Positions 28,090 through 36,687 of a stretch of 64,000 nucleotides of DNA are shown piece after piece (the stretch's first letter is position 1; every line of letters begins with the position of its first letter). The notes below the pieces were generated by a model. The model saw only the letters and a list, made by a program, of their open reading frames with translations, searched no databases and was not told where the DNA came from. The stretch is from Albidovulum sp. (GTDB taxonomy: Bacteria > Pseudomonadota > Alphaproteobacteria > Rhodobacterales > Rhodobacteraceae), in NCBI GenBank assembly GCA_028823855.1, contig JAPPFL010000032.1:1-64000 (forward strand), in the 5' to 3' direction. The translations under genes and the position numbers were made by a program.

Positions 28090-28629
28090 CTACTGAATGA
28101 TGTCGGAGCGCGCGTCGCGACCCAGAACTAGCCGCAGCAGATGTCCCAGCGAAAACAATACGATCAGCCCTCCGCCGACGGTCAGGGGAAGCGACCGCAG
28201 GCCCTCGGGGAGCTGAATTAGTGGGATCAACGAGCCCCATTTGAATATTGTTAGTTTTGCCCCGTACCACAGCATCAAAAATCCGAATCCCGCTAACAGA
28301 AGATCGGTTACTGCCACGCAAACGGTCCGCAGGCGCTGCGAGCTGGCGCTGCGCAGCACAGTGACGGAAAGATGCGTGTTTTCGTGAACGCCGACGGCCG
28401 CACCTAGAAAAGCGATCATCATAACCAGCAAAAAAGCGGCCTGTTCAACCCAAGTCGGGGTCGCATTCAAGGCGTACCTGCCAAATACGAGCCAGCCGAA
28501 AATAATCGTCAGAAATACAAGTGACGCGCCGGTTAGTAGCCGACAGATCGCGGCGATGCCGTCCAAAGCTGCATCAATCCCTCTAAGCCAAACCGGAGGC
28601 TCGTGGCGGATTTTCCAATCGGTCATCAC
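28090..28629 (-). CDS. dctQ: TRAP transporter small permease (DctQ type)
   Basis: A 179-residue protein with four predicted membrane helices, the small DctQ subunit. Key blocks are LVFLTIIFGWLVFGRYALN and ATPTWVEQAAFLLVMMIAFL, then GAAVGVHENTHLSV, the classical DctQ motif. It lies between the binding-protein gene (58-base gap holding a hairpin) and the large permease. It is needed for assembly of the permease complex. Intact. Confidence 0.92.
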   Translation of the reverse strand: MMTDWKIRHEPPVWLRGIDAALDGIAAICRLLTGASLVFLTIIFGWLVFGRYALNATPTWVEQAAFLLVMMIAFLGAAVGVHENTHLSVTVLRSASSQRLRTVCVAVTDLLLAGFGFLMLWYGAKLTIFKWGSLIPLIQLPEGLRSLPLTVGGGLIVLFSLGHLLRLVLGRDARSDIIQ

Positions 28630-28648
28630 GCCTCCTCAATGCAGTGCA

Positions 28649-28667
28649 GCCCGGCACGATGCCGGGC
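28649..28667 (-). promoter_or_regulatory. Intercistronic hairpin after the TRAP binding-protein gene
   Basis: GCCCGGCA-CGA-TGCCGGGC is a perfect 8-bp stem with a 3-base loop, between the dctP stop (28688) and the dctQ start (28629). It has no T-run. Same position and style as the hairpin at 20609 in the ABC operon, which suggests mRNA stabilisation giving more binding protein than permease. Confidence 0.6.
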
Positions 28668-28687
28668 GCACATTACGCGGCTTTGAC

Positions 28688-29671
28688 TTATTCGGTCGCC
28701 TGGATGAGTTCAACTAGGGAACGCAGATCGGGATTGGCAGACAGATAGGTCTCGTAGACCAGCGTCATCGCCGTCTGGAATGGGCTCTTGTCGGCAATCT
28801 CGTTCGTAATCACGCCGGCGGTCTCGACTTTTTCGCGGCTTGTCGCTTCGCGTTCGGTCCAGAGTTGGCGCTGCAAAACGGCGGACTCCTTAGCTGCCTC
28901 GGTCACCGCCTCTTTCAACTCGTCGGAAAGCTCATTGTAGACATCGGCATTGATGCAAACGCATTCGGGGATAATTAGATGCTGGCTAAGGGAGTAGTAG
29001 CCCGCCACCTCGAAATGGCCTGTCGATTCATAAGACGGCCAGTTGTTCTCGGCTCCGTCGACAACGCCGGTCTTGAGCGACTGGTAAACCTCTGCAAAGG
29101 CCATGGGAGACGGATTGCCGCCCAACTGCGAGATCATGCCTGAATAAAGATCGTTGTTCATCACGCGGACCTTCATCCCTGCCACGTCTTCCGGCGCATT
29201 GATAGGCTTGGTACCGTTGTAGAAGGAACGAGCCCCGGCGTCATACCAGGCTAATGGGACCAAGCCCTTGGCCGCCATGCCTTCAGCGATCTTCTCGCCG
29301 CCTTCGCCTTCGAGAACGCGAAACATATGGGGAACGTCCTTGAAGATGAACGGCAACGAAACAACATTGGCCTCCGCCGCAACTGGACCGATCGGGCCTA
29401 GGTTGAAGTTTCCAATTTCCAGACCGCCGAGGCGCACCTGCTCGATCGCGTCGGGCTGGCTGCCAAGCGTCCCGTGATGGAACATCTGCAAAGTGATTTC
29501 CCCGTCGGTCTTTTCGGCCAGCAATTCCGCGAATTTATCCATTGCAATCGTGTTCGGATAGCCGTCGACATGGATGTTCCATCCGCGCCATTCCTCAGCA
29601 ACTGCCGCCTCGCATATCAGTGACGACGCGGCAATCACGCCGAGTAGCGATGCGGAAAGGTTTTTGTACAT
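28688..29671 (-). CDS. dctP: TRAP transporter substrate-binding protein (DctP type)
   Basis: A 327-residue periplasmic receptor. The signal peptide spans about 1-25 (MYKNLSASLLGVIAASSLIC and AAVAEEW). Family blocks are FAELLAEKTDGEITLQMFH, GTLGSQPDAIEQVRLGGLEI, and the C-terminal PMAFAEVYQSLKTGVVDGAE and NNWPSYEST. The ATG at 29671 follows AAAGGAGAAAAAAC, a strong ribosome site; longer upstream starts would overlap SDR2. The conserved Arg that usually binds a carboxylate lies in MKVRVMNND, so an acidic ligand is likely. Confidence 0.93.
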   Translation of the reverse strand: MYKNLSASLLGVIAASSLICEAAVAEEWRGWNIHVDGYPNTIAMDKFAELLAEKTDGEITLQMFHHGTLGSQPDAIEQVRLGGLEIGNFNLGPIGPVAAEANVVSLPFIFKDVPHMFRVLEGEGGEKIAEGMAAKGLVPLAWYDAGARSFYNGTKPINAPEDVAGMKVRVMNNDLYSGMISQLGGNPSPMAFAEVYQSLKTGVVDGAENNWPSYESTGHFEVAGYYSLSQHLIIPECVCINADVYNELSDELKEAVTEAAKESAVLQRQLWTEREATSREKVETAGVITNEIADKSPFQTAMTLVYETYLSANPDLRSLVELIQATE

Positions 29672-29726
29672 GTTTTTTCTCCTTTGGTTGATGAAGTTGA
29701 ATTTCCTTGAGACTGGCCAGCGCCGA

Positions 29727-30512
29727 TCAGGAAAAAAGCATGCCCCCATTTATGTCGAAGTTTGCGCCAGTAACGAATGCCGCATCGTCCGACGCCAGGA
29801 AGGCTACCAGGTTTGCCACGTCCTGCGGTGTGCCCTCGCGCTTGAGCGGAGTGATATTGGCGATCTGGGCGCGCACATGGGGTTTGGTGAATACTTTGTG
29901 AAAATCTGTGTCGATCAATCCAGGGCAGACCGAATTAACCCGAATTTCGGGACCAAGTTCCTTGGCGAGACCGCGCGTCATTGTCATAACGGCACCCTTT
30001 GAGGCTGCATAGGCGATCGCCCCTGGGCCTCCTCCGTCTCGTCCGGCCTGGCTGGCCAGCGCGACAACCGATCCGCCGTCTGAAAAACGCGGTAGCGCGG
30101 CCTTGACCACGCGCAGGAAGGATGTGGCATTCAGGTCCATCACCCGGTTCCAGTGGTCAATGTCCATTTCGCCCACGGTTTTGCGCGCCACTAGACCGCC
30201 GGTTACGTGGACCAAAATATCGATATTCGCTGACAACTCCGAAAGGGTCCGATCCACTAGGGCGGCGATATCGCAATCGTTGGTCATGTCTCCTTGCTTC
30301 GCAAATGCCTGCCGGTTACATGCAACTATCTCCGCGACTGCGGTTTTCGCCCCCAAAGAGGAACTGTTATAATTGATCGCGACCTTTGCTCCCAGTTCGG
30401 ACAAGCGCATGGCGCACGCGCGCCCGATGTCGCGTCCACCGCCGGTGACAATGGCGACCTTGCCGGCCAGTGTGCCGGCACTCACAACGTGGCGCCCTTC
30501 TGCTGCGTGCAT
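29727..30512 (-). CDS. Short-chain dehydrogenase/reductase (SDR2)
   Basis: A 261-residue SDR, first gene of the TRAP operon and close paralogue of SDR1 (same length; S154, Y168 and K172 at identical positions; GGGRDIG at 24-30). It most likely oxidises or reduces the compound taken up by the TRAP system, or a later intermediate. The C-terminus VTGANFDINGGMLFS matches SDR1. The gene is complete. The ACTAGT palindrome at 30613 lies about 100 bases upstream, giving it the same candidate control as SDR1. Exact substrate unknown. Confidence 0.9.
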   Translation of the reverse strand: MHAAEGRHVVSAGTLAGKVAIVTGGGRDIGRACAMRLSELGAKVAINYNSSSLGAKTAVAEIVACNRQAFAKQGDMTNDCDIAALVDRTLSELSANIDILVHVTGGLVARKTVGEMDIDHWNRVMDLNATSFLRVVKAALPRFSDGGSVVALASQAGRDGGGPGAIAYAASKGAVMTMTRGLAKELGPEIRVNSVCPGLIDTDFHKVFTKPHVRAQIANITPLKREGTPQDVANLVAFLASDDAAFVTGANFDINGGMLFS

Positions 30513-31728
30513 GGCTTTTCTTCTTTCCCGGTTTTCAGTCGGCGGTAACCCCGCGAGCCTCGCGTACCGTCACTTGCTGCCCTGAACTCGATGAGTCTAA
30601 ATTGCGTAGTAGACTAGTATTCTAGTATCGTCAAGCGGATTTTTGTTGACTCCCTCGAACGCAGCAGAGGACACGATGACAGGCAGCCCTTGGTTCGCGG
30701 CAACGCGCGACGAAGTTGTCAGATAGGTTTGTTTGTTCCCTTGCGGTTCGACAAAATTGGTTGAAGAGAAATTGGCGCCGGGTGCAGAAAATCGTTGGCA
30801 ACTACGAGCGAAGCACTACGAAGCGCTTCGCGTTTGACTAGATACGCAAGGAAATCGTGTCACTGAAGCTCCTGCGAGCCGCGAAGCCGCCAGCTAGTCG
30901 AACCGCATGCCCGGATGCAGCGGGAATCCCTCGGGGTGCCAGCACCGCATCATACCCCTGAACAGCCTCAAGCCCGCCAGATCCGACGCGGGCTCCAGCC
31001 CAACGCGGCGCGGCGAAGCGCATTTCGCGCGGGCCGCCCTCATCTTCTTTGGGCAGTTGGCGGTGCGCGGCCGGAGCAAATCGAATCGAATCATTAGGCG
31101 TCCGGTTCGCGCCAAAATGTTGCTTGATAGGGAACTATCTGTGCAGATGAACCACTGGAAAATGCTGCTTGAGAAAGAAAACTTGTCCCGGATTGCGCCT
31201 GCTTCACGACCCCGGCAGGGAACGTAGGACTATCCGCTCGTTTCACGTTGGAATAGTGCGAGACTCTACGCCGGAAGCGCGACATCGAACCGAGCGGCGA
31301 GGCGTGCGAAATGCTTGCGGCTCGACGACTCGTAAAACTCGTCGGCGTCGACAATTCCTCGTGCTCGCAGAATTCCCTAATCGACTTCGCGCGGTTCGCT
31401 GTAACCGGCGCCGCGACCTTGGATCATGCTCCTGTCGCTACAAAAATTTTCGAATGCCAAAAGGCATGCCGTGAAATATGCATGCGAATCGCTACTGATT
31501 TAATTGCGATTCAGCGACAGGCTCCTGGCCGCGGAGACTCCGCGGTTCAGGCCGGAACATTATCGAATATTCCTCATAGCCGAAAACGTCCGGCTCGAGC
31601 GAACAGACAGGTCCGAACCAGGTTCAACCCGGAATCAGGGTACCGAGAAATTTCCGCTTACAATATTTCGAAATTTTCAATAGGAATATCGCCAAGACAC
31701 CCATGAATAAAAGTCGAGTACGTAGCAA
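30513..31728. other. Long stretch without intact gene
   Basis: 1.2 kb holding the SDR2 upstream region and debris. On the minus strand at about 31100-30840 two frames read like a protein tail (GLRLFRGMMRCWHPEGFPLH in one, AVRLAGGFAARRS in the other), but without a start and with frame changes. The family is not recognised. Confidence 0.4.
30613..30628. promoter_or_regulatory. Candidate GntR operator, ACTAGTATTCTAGTAT
   Basis: An interrupted palindrome ACTAG-TATT-CTAGT followed by AT, about 100 bases upstream of SDR2. It is the same as the element at 6301-6316 except for the two central bases. Presence in front of both SDR paralogues, one of which is divergent from a GntR gene, makes a shared regulon likely. 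Confidence 0.55.
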
Positions 31729-32553
31729 ATGAAACCCGACAGCATGAAACGAATTGCGGTGGTCCTTTTAGCTCCGCTTCTTGCCGGACTCATGGTCTTT
31801 GCGTCCGTAGGACAGGCGAAAGAACGCGCGGACGGACTCCGGGCGCCGCTCGTCAATTGGGCATCGGCAGAGAGCGTGGATCGCTTGTCGCGCTCCTCGC
31901 ACAAGGCGGACTTCTTCCCCCTAAGCAATCACTTCATTAGCCAGGACAACAGCATATTCTGCGGCCCTGTCTCGTCTGCGATCGTACTGAACGCGCTGCG
32001 GCTTGGAAAGCGAAAGGGCCTTCCGCGGGACCGGAGTTCTATTGCTGAAAGCGAAATGGCCTGGCTCTGGCCGGGCGCCGACCCGTTCTACGGCAAATAC
32101 ACGCCCCAAAATGTCCTCAACGAACGGACCAAGACGCGGCTTGAGGTGCTTGGCAAGCCCATCCTCATAGGCGACGAAGAAAAAAGCGATTTCGGGCTGC
32201 AGCTGCGGCAGCTCGCGCAGGTCTTGCGCAGCCACGGCCTCCAGGTTGCGACCCGTGTAGTGGACGCGAGTGCGGACGCATCCGCGATCCGCCGCGAAAT
32301 CGCCGACAACCTCGCTGCGGGGGAGGACTTCGTGCTAGTGAATTACGCGCGCAAGACCCTCGGTCAGCCCGGAGGCGGTCATATTTCCCCGCTCGGGGCA
32401 TACGACGCATTGACCGATTCTTTCTTGATCATGGACGTGAACCCCAACCGCGCGCCCTGGGTTTGGGTTGCCGCCGATGACCTGATTGCCGCGATGCGGA
32501 CGTTCGATACGGTCGAGAACCGCGGCTATCTGCTGGTGTCCGATACCGAATAG
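31729..32553 (+). CDS. Phytochelatin synthase-like cysteine peptidase, secreted
   Basis: A 274-residue protein of the phytochelatin synthase family (clan CA). The catalytic triad is visible: C78 in SIFCGPVSSAIVLNAL, H218 in GGGHISPLGAYD and D236 in FLIMDVNPNRAPWVWV. Bacterial half-length members mainly cleave Gly from glutathione rather than make long phytochelatins. Residues 1-30 form a signal peptide (basic MKRI, hydrophobic core, cut near GQA-KE), so it should act in the periplasm. Start is either ATG 31729 or ATG 31744; neither has a clear ribosome site. Isolated between non-coding stretches. Confidence 0.88.
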   Translation: MKPDSMKRIAVVLLAPLLAGLMVFASVGQAKERADGLRAPLVNWASAESVDRLSRSSHKADFFPLSNHFISQDNSIFCGPVSSAIVLNALRLGKRKGLPRDRSSIAESEMAWLWPGADPFYGKYTPQNVLNERTKTRLEVLGKPILIGDEEKSDFGLQLRQLAQVLRSHGLQVATRVVDASADASAIRREIADNLAAGEDFVLVNYARKTLGQPGGGHISPLGAYDALTDSFLIMDVNPNRAPWVWVAADDLIAAMRTFDTVENRGYLLVSDTE

Positions 32554-33586
32554 CGAAGTCAGGCGGAGTTCGCCTGCGATTCGAGCGTTTGAAATACTTA
32601 CCGAAGACGGAATTCGAACTGGAAGGCAAACTCTTCGGCGCGCTCAGTACCGCCGATGCGAAATTCGCATCTGTATAGACGAGCTCGCTCAGGAACAGCT
32701 CGTGCCCGTGCGTGCTGCGGATGGCAACGGCCTGACCGATTCGCAAGGCTAAGTTTCGCCTGCAGATAGATTCATGCTAAGCTGGTCGGAAGAGAAACTG
32801 GTTCTGCTCTTAGGCCGATCGCGCAGGCCCGGCGACCGGTTTCGCGCGCCAAACCCGAATGCGCGCTCGCGGCCGCGATTTTGATAGGCCAGAACATTGC
32901 CAATCGTATCGATACCGGCATCGCGAGTAGTTGATCCCGGACCCTTCGCCCGCAGGCGAGAGACTGCGTGTGGACCGTCAGGACGATTTGGATTGCCGAC
33001 CTTCCGTCCGGCCGATCCGCGCCACCTTGCAGTTCCGTGCGTAAGATATCCTGTGCAGGCTCGCCTTCTACGTTCAATAGTACGTTCTCGAGACTTGCGC
33101 GGGCCGGCTTTTCGCCGACTAGGAACTATAGCCAAAATCGCGAACCCGCCGGCCGGCGCAATGCCGCCGCTAAGCTTCCGGACAACGGGTTCCGGCCGCG
33201 GCTTCCGGGTCCGCCGAGGCGATTAGTTCAATTCCGGGAGAGCAAATGTGAATGAAAGGATAGGAAGACTAGCGATTTTCATTCTCTGGCTGTTGTTGAA
33301 TTCAAATTGGTTTAGCGGGAGATTCCGATAACGCGTCTATTCGGTTTCTTTGCCCATCGACGTCGAATTCCCCGCCGATTTCGCTTCTTCCCCATGTTAG
33401 GACCCTTTGACTGAAATTGATGCCGAATCGAATGCAACGAGAAGGTTCGGCCGCACGGCTTTTTCTGTTCAGCACTTGCCGCGAAACGTTATTCGAAAAA
33501 TTTTAATCCGACAGTCGATGATTTGTCCGCGAATTACTATTCGCTCCTGTTCAAATGCATAGAGTAGGTCGGCCCTCATCTAGCCG
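32554..33586. other. Long stretch without recognisable gene
   Basis: About 1 kb between the phytochelatin synthase-like gene and the convergent gpmI gene. Overlapping frames of 60-130 codons occur on both strands, but no family was recognised. In relatives this side of gpmI carries an envC-like gene; no remnant of it was recognised. Confidence 0.45.
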
Positions 33587-35101
33587 CTAATTCGAAATTA
33601 AGCTCCGCCCTGTCATTTCCGGCGGTCGATCAATGCCCATTAGTTCCAAAATTGTTGGCGCAAGATCGGTTAGTTTCCCGTCCCGGACGCGAATGCCGCT
33701 CTCGGCACCGGCGATTGCCACGGGAACCGGATGCGTTGTATGGGCCGTGTGCGGCGCACCCGTTTCGGGGTCAATCATTTGTTCGCAATTTCCGTGGTCC
33801 GCCGTAACGATTATCGTACCCTTAACCTTTTTCATCGCGCCAAGCACAAGATCTAGCCCGCGATCCACCGCTTCGCACGCCTTGACGGCGGCCCCAAGGT
33901 CGCCGGTGTGCCCAACCATGTCGGGATTTGCAAAATTTGCGACAACAAGGTCGTAGCCTCGCGCAATCGCCTCAACAAATTTTTGAGACACTTCCCTAGC
34001 CGCCATTTCGGGAGCCAAGTCATACGTGGCCACTTTTGGACTTTGAGCCATAAATCTGTCTTCGCCTTCGTAGGGCTCTTCCTTACCACCGTTCAAAAAG
34101 TAGGTAACGTGCGGATATTTTTCTGTCTCCGCCAGCCTGAATTGAGAGTAGCCATGCCGAGAAACCCACGAACCAAGCGTGTTTGAAACCCGTTGCTTCT
34201 CAAAAACTGAATCCATCCATTCTCGTGGCGCTCCGAAATAGTCGACCATTCCAAGAGCAGCGGACAGACGCGGCCGAAAGGAAACATCGAATTCTGCAAA
34301 TCCCGGGTCGGCCAGGGATGAAGCTAGCTGCCTCGCCCTATCGGTTCTGAAATTCAGCATGAAGATACCGTCGTTTTCGGAAATTCCGGGAAATCCTGAA
34401 ACTACCGTCGGCGCCACGAATTCGTCGTCTATACCGTTGTCGTAGGAATCAAGGATGGCTCGTTCGGCCGACGACGCGATGTGTCCGTTTCCCCGAACGA
34501 GCGCCTGCCAAGCCTTTTCGACTCGTTCCCAGCGCCGATCCCTGTCCATGGCGAAATAGCGACCGCAAACTGTCGCAATGGGGATTGAAGCCGGCAACTG
34601 GCATTCCAGCGCTTTCAGATATCTTATTGCAGAACGCGGCGGAGTGTCCCTTCCGTCGGTAATCGCATGCACCGCGGCAGGCACCGCCGCCCTTTCGAAG
34701 TGCGATGCAACTGCGGCTATGTGACGCGCCACCCCGTGGACCCCTCCGTCGGACATTAGGCCGATTAAGTGCGCCTTTCCTCCGCTTTTCGCCAGCCTGG
34801 CGCAAAACTTGTTCAATGCCGGCATCTGGAAAAAGCTTCCGTTCGAAAGCGCCATGTCGATTCGAACGATGTCCATCCATACCGTGCGGCCGGCGCCAAT
34901 GTGCAGGTGCCCGACCTCGGAATTTCCCATCTGCCCTTCCTGAAGCCCTACGGAGCGCCCGCTAGTAGTTAGAGATGCGCACGGATTGTTTTCGACTAGC
35001 CGGGAATACGCCGGCGTATTTGCCAAGGCGACCGCGTTGCCGAATGTTTCGCTTCTTAACCCCCAGCCATCCAGAATGCACAATGCAACTAAATTCTTCA
35101 A
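33587..35101 (-). CDS. gpmI: 2,3-bisphosphoglycerate-independent phosphoglycerate mutase
   Basis: 504 residues, the normal length. Interconverts 3- and 2-phosphoglycerate in glycolysis and gluconeogenesis. Shows CILDGWGLR at the N-terminus, the phospho-acceptor S61 in GQMGNSEVGHLHIGAGR, DGRDTPP, and the metal-binding VTADHGNCEQM near the C-terminus with HTTHPVPVAIAG. The start appears to be TTG at 35101, since no ATG fits; in-frame sequence continues upstream without an obvious better start. It follows rlmH in the rsfS-rlmH-gpmI order common in alphaproteobacteria. Confidence 0.94.
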   Translation of the reverse strand: MKNLVALCILDGWGLRSETFGNAVALANTPAYSRLVENNPCASLTTSGRSVGLQEGQMGNSEVGHLHIGAGRTVWMDIVRIDMALSNGSFFQMPALNKFCARLAKSGGKAHLIGLMSDGGVHGVARHIAAVASHFERAAVPAAVHAITDGRDTPPRSAIRYLKALECQLPASIPIATVCGRYFAMDRDRRWERVEKAWQALVRGNGHIASSAERAILDSYDNGIDDEFVAPTVVSGFPGISENDGIFMLNFRTDRARQLASSLADPGFAEFDVSFRPRLSAALGMVDYFGAPREWMDSVFEKQRVSNTLGSWVSRHGYSQFRLAETEKYPHVTYFLNGGKEEPYEGEDRFMAQSPKVATYDLAPEMAAREVSQKFVEAIARGYDLVVANFANPDMVGHTGDLGAAVKACEAVDRGLDLVLGAMKKVKGTIIVTADHGNCEQMIDPETGAPHTAHTTHPVPVAIAGAESGIRVRDGKLTDLAPTILELMGIDRPPEMTGRSLISN

Positions 35102-35163
35102 TATTTGGTCCAGTTCTGTTTTTGTCCACGATCCCAGGCAAAGGCCTATACGCTACGCCGACA

Positions 35164-35634
35164 TCAATAGCGGTGATAAGGCGAACCGTTCAAAATCGTA
35201 GCTGCTCGGTATAGTTGCTCGGCAAGCATCGCGCGCGCCAGCGCATGCGGGAAAACCATTCGTCCAAAGGAGATTGAAAAATTCGACCCGTCGATCAGCG
35301 ATGAATGGAGTCCGTCGGCACCGCCGACTAAAAATGCCGCGGTCGAGCGCCCGTCATATCGCCATTTTGAAATAAGTTCCGCAAATTCCGGGCTACTCAG
35401 ATTTTTACCGCGTTCATCAAGCGCGCACAGAACAGACCCTTTCGGGATTTTGTTGGAAAGGAGCTCGGCTTCGCCCTTGCGCCCGCCCCCGTTTCTTGCC
35501 TCCACTTCGCGAATCGAAGCGGGACCAACTCCCATCGGGCTCGCGGCTCTATTGAATTTTCTCAAGTAAGAGTCGGCGATTTCACTCTCCGGGCAGGCGC
35601 GAAGGCGCCCGACCGCGCAAATGACGACTTTCAT
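35164..35634 (-). CDS. rlmH: 23S rRNA (pseudouridine1915-N3)-methyltransferase
   Basis: 156 residues, the usual size for this SPOUT-fold enzyme, which methylates pseudouridine 1915 of 23S rRNA in the assembled ribosome. The knot region LVGGADGLH is followed by FPHALARAMLAEQLYRAATI and the conserved C-terminal SPYHRY. Also LDERGKNLSSPEFAELI. It overlaps the rsfS stop by 4 bases, so the two are translationally coupled, as often seen. Complete. Confidence 0.94.
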   Translation of the reverse strand: MKVVICAVGRLRACPESEIADSYLRKFNRAASPMGVGPASIREVEARNGGGRKGEAELLSNKIPKGSVLCALDERGKNLSSPEFAELISKWRYDGRSTAAFLVGGADGLHSSLIDGSNFSISFGRMVFPHALARAMLAEQLYRAATILNGSPYHRY

Positions 35635-36092
35635 TCGCGCTCGAAGCTAGTCGGAGATGGAGTCATCCATAATTTTTCGAGTTGATAGAATTCCCGGACT
35701 TCCGGCCTAAATATGTGAACGATCACGTCGCCCGCGTCGACCAAAACCCAGTCGCCGTGGTCTTTGCCTTCCACTCGGGCGGCGCAGCCGAGACCGTGCT
35801 TTAACCGCTCAACAAGTTTTTCACTTATCGAAATAACCTGCCGAGACGATCTGCCCGAACCGATAACCATGAAATCCGCAATTTCCGTCTTTTCGCGCAA
35901 ATCAATGGCGACTACGTCTTCCGCTTTGTCTTGGTCTAGGGATTCTAGGATTGATTCCAATAGGCCGCTTTTCTCCTTGCATTGAGAATTGCGTGCCTCG
36001 CCTTTGGCTCCGGTCGATTTTTGGACCGCAAATGCGATTCGCGACAGGGTGCGTTCCTCCTTTAAATCGCGAGTTGGCGGCCAATGCCGCAT
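35631..36092 (-). CDS. rsfS: Ribosomal silencing factor RsfS
   Basis: The core of RsfS, which binds ribosomal protein L14 and blocks subunit joining under starvation. Core blocks are LLESILESLDQDKAEDVVAI, DFMVIGSGRSSRQVISI and HGDWVLVDAGDVIVHIF. With the ATG at 36092 the protein has 153 residues, including a 44-residue basic N-terminal extension that looks non-homologous. A TTG at 35960 right at the core, with AAGGAG 12 bases upstream, may be the true start. Another in-frame TTG exists at 36131. Start therefore uncertain; identity is not. Confidence 0.88.
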   Translation of the reverse strand: MRHWPPTRDLKEERTLSRIAFAVQKSTGAKGEARNSQCKEKSGLLESILESLDQDKAEDVVAIDLREKTEIADFMVIGSGRSSRQVISISEKLVERLKHGLGCAARVEGKDHGDWVLVDAGDVIVHIFRPEVREFYQLEKLWMTPSPTSFERE

Positions 36093-36131
36093 CTTTAGGA
36101 AAAATATAGCATTGGGATTTTTACATCTCAA

Positions 36132-36687
36132 GATGGAAATTTAAATTAGTCGCCTAGCCTCGGCGAGACCCCGCAAGATAAGTTTGAAATGCTGCTAGCG
36201 CCTCCAAATCAGCCGCTTTGCCGTGGTCCGATTAAAATTGGCGACGTTTCAACCGGAGCAAATTTGCGCCTGCATTTGGCTTCCCATGCGCAAACCCGGC
36301 TCGGCGGTTGGGGTCCAGCAATCGGAAACCGTGAATCATTGAATTTCAACTGCCTTGCATTCCACAACTGCCCCCGGCGCGATCAACCGAGCATTCCTGC
36401 GGCTGCAATATCCTTAGAGTTCGTGTTCCAAGAAAAGAACTTGGTTATTTCCAACGCGGAGCATGCTGGATAATTTGCATTGTAATTGCGGCTTGCTGCG
36501 GATTATCAATAGGCCGACTGCGGAAGCGCAAGCGATACCCGCTAATGCACAGAGTTTAATGCCCGAAAATTAAGCTATTTCCTTTCCAGATGGAGAATTC
36601 GCGGGCAATTTTTCAGTGGCCGGGCTATTGCCTTAAAGTTGACGGCACCTGCAAATCCCGCGCAATTTCGAAGTATCCGGAGAACCC
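36132..36687. other. Divergent intergenic region
   Basis: About 550 bases between rsfS (minus) and the threonine-dehydratase-like gene (plus). It must hold two divergent promoters. No domain-bearing frame was seen. Confidence 0.5.
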
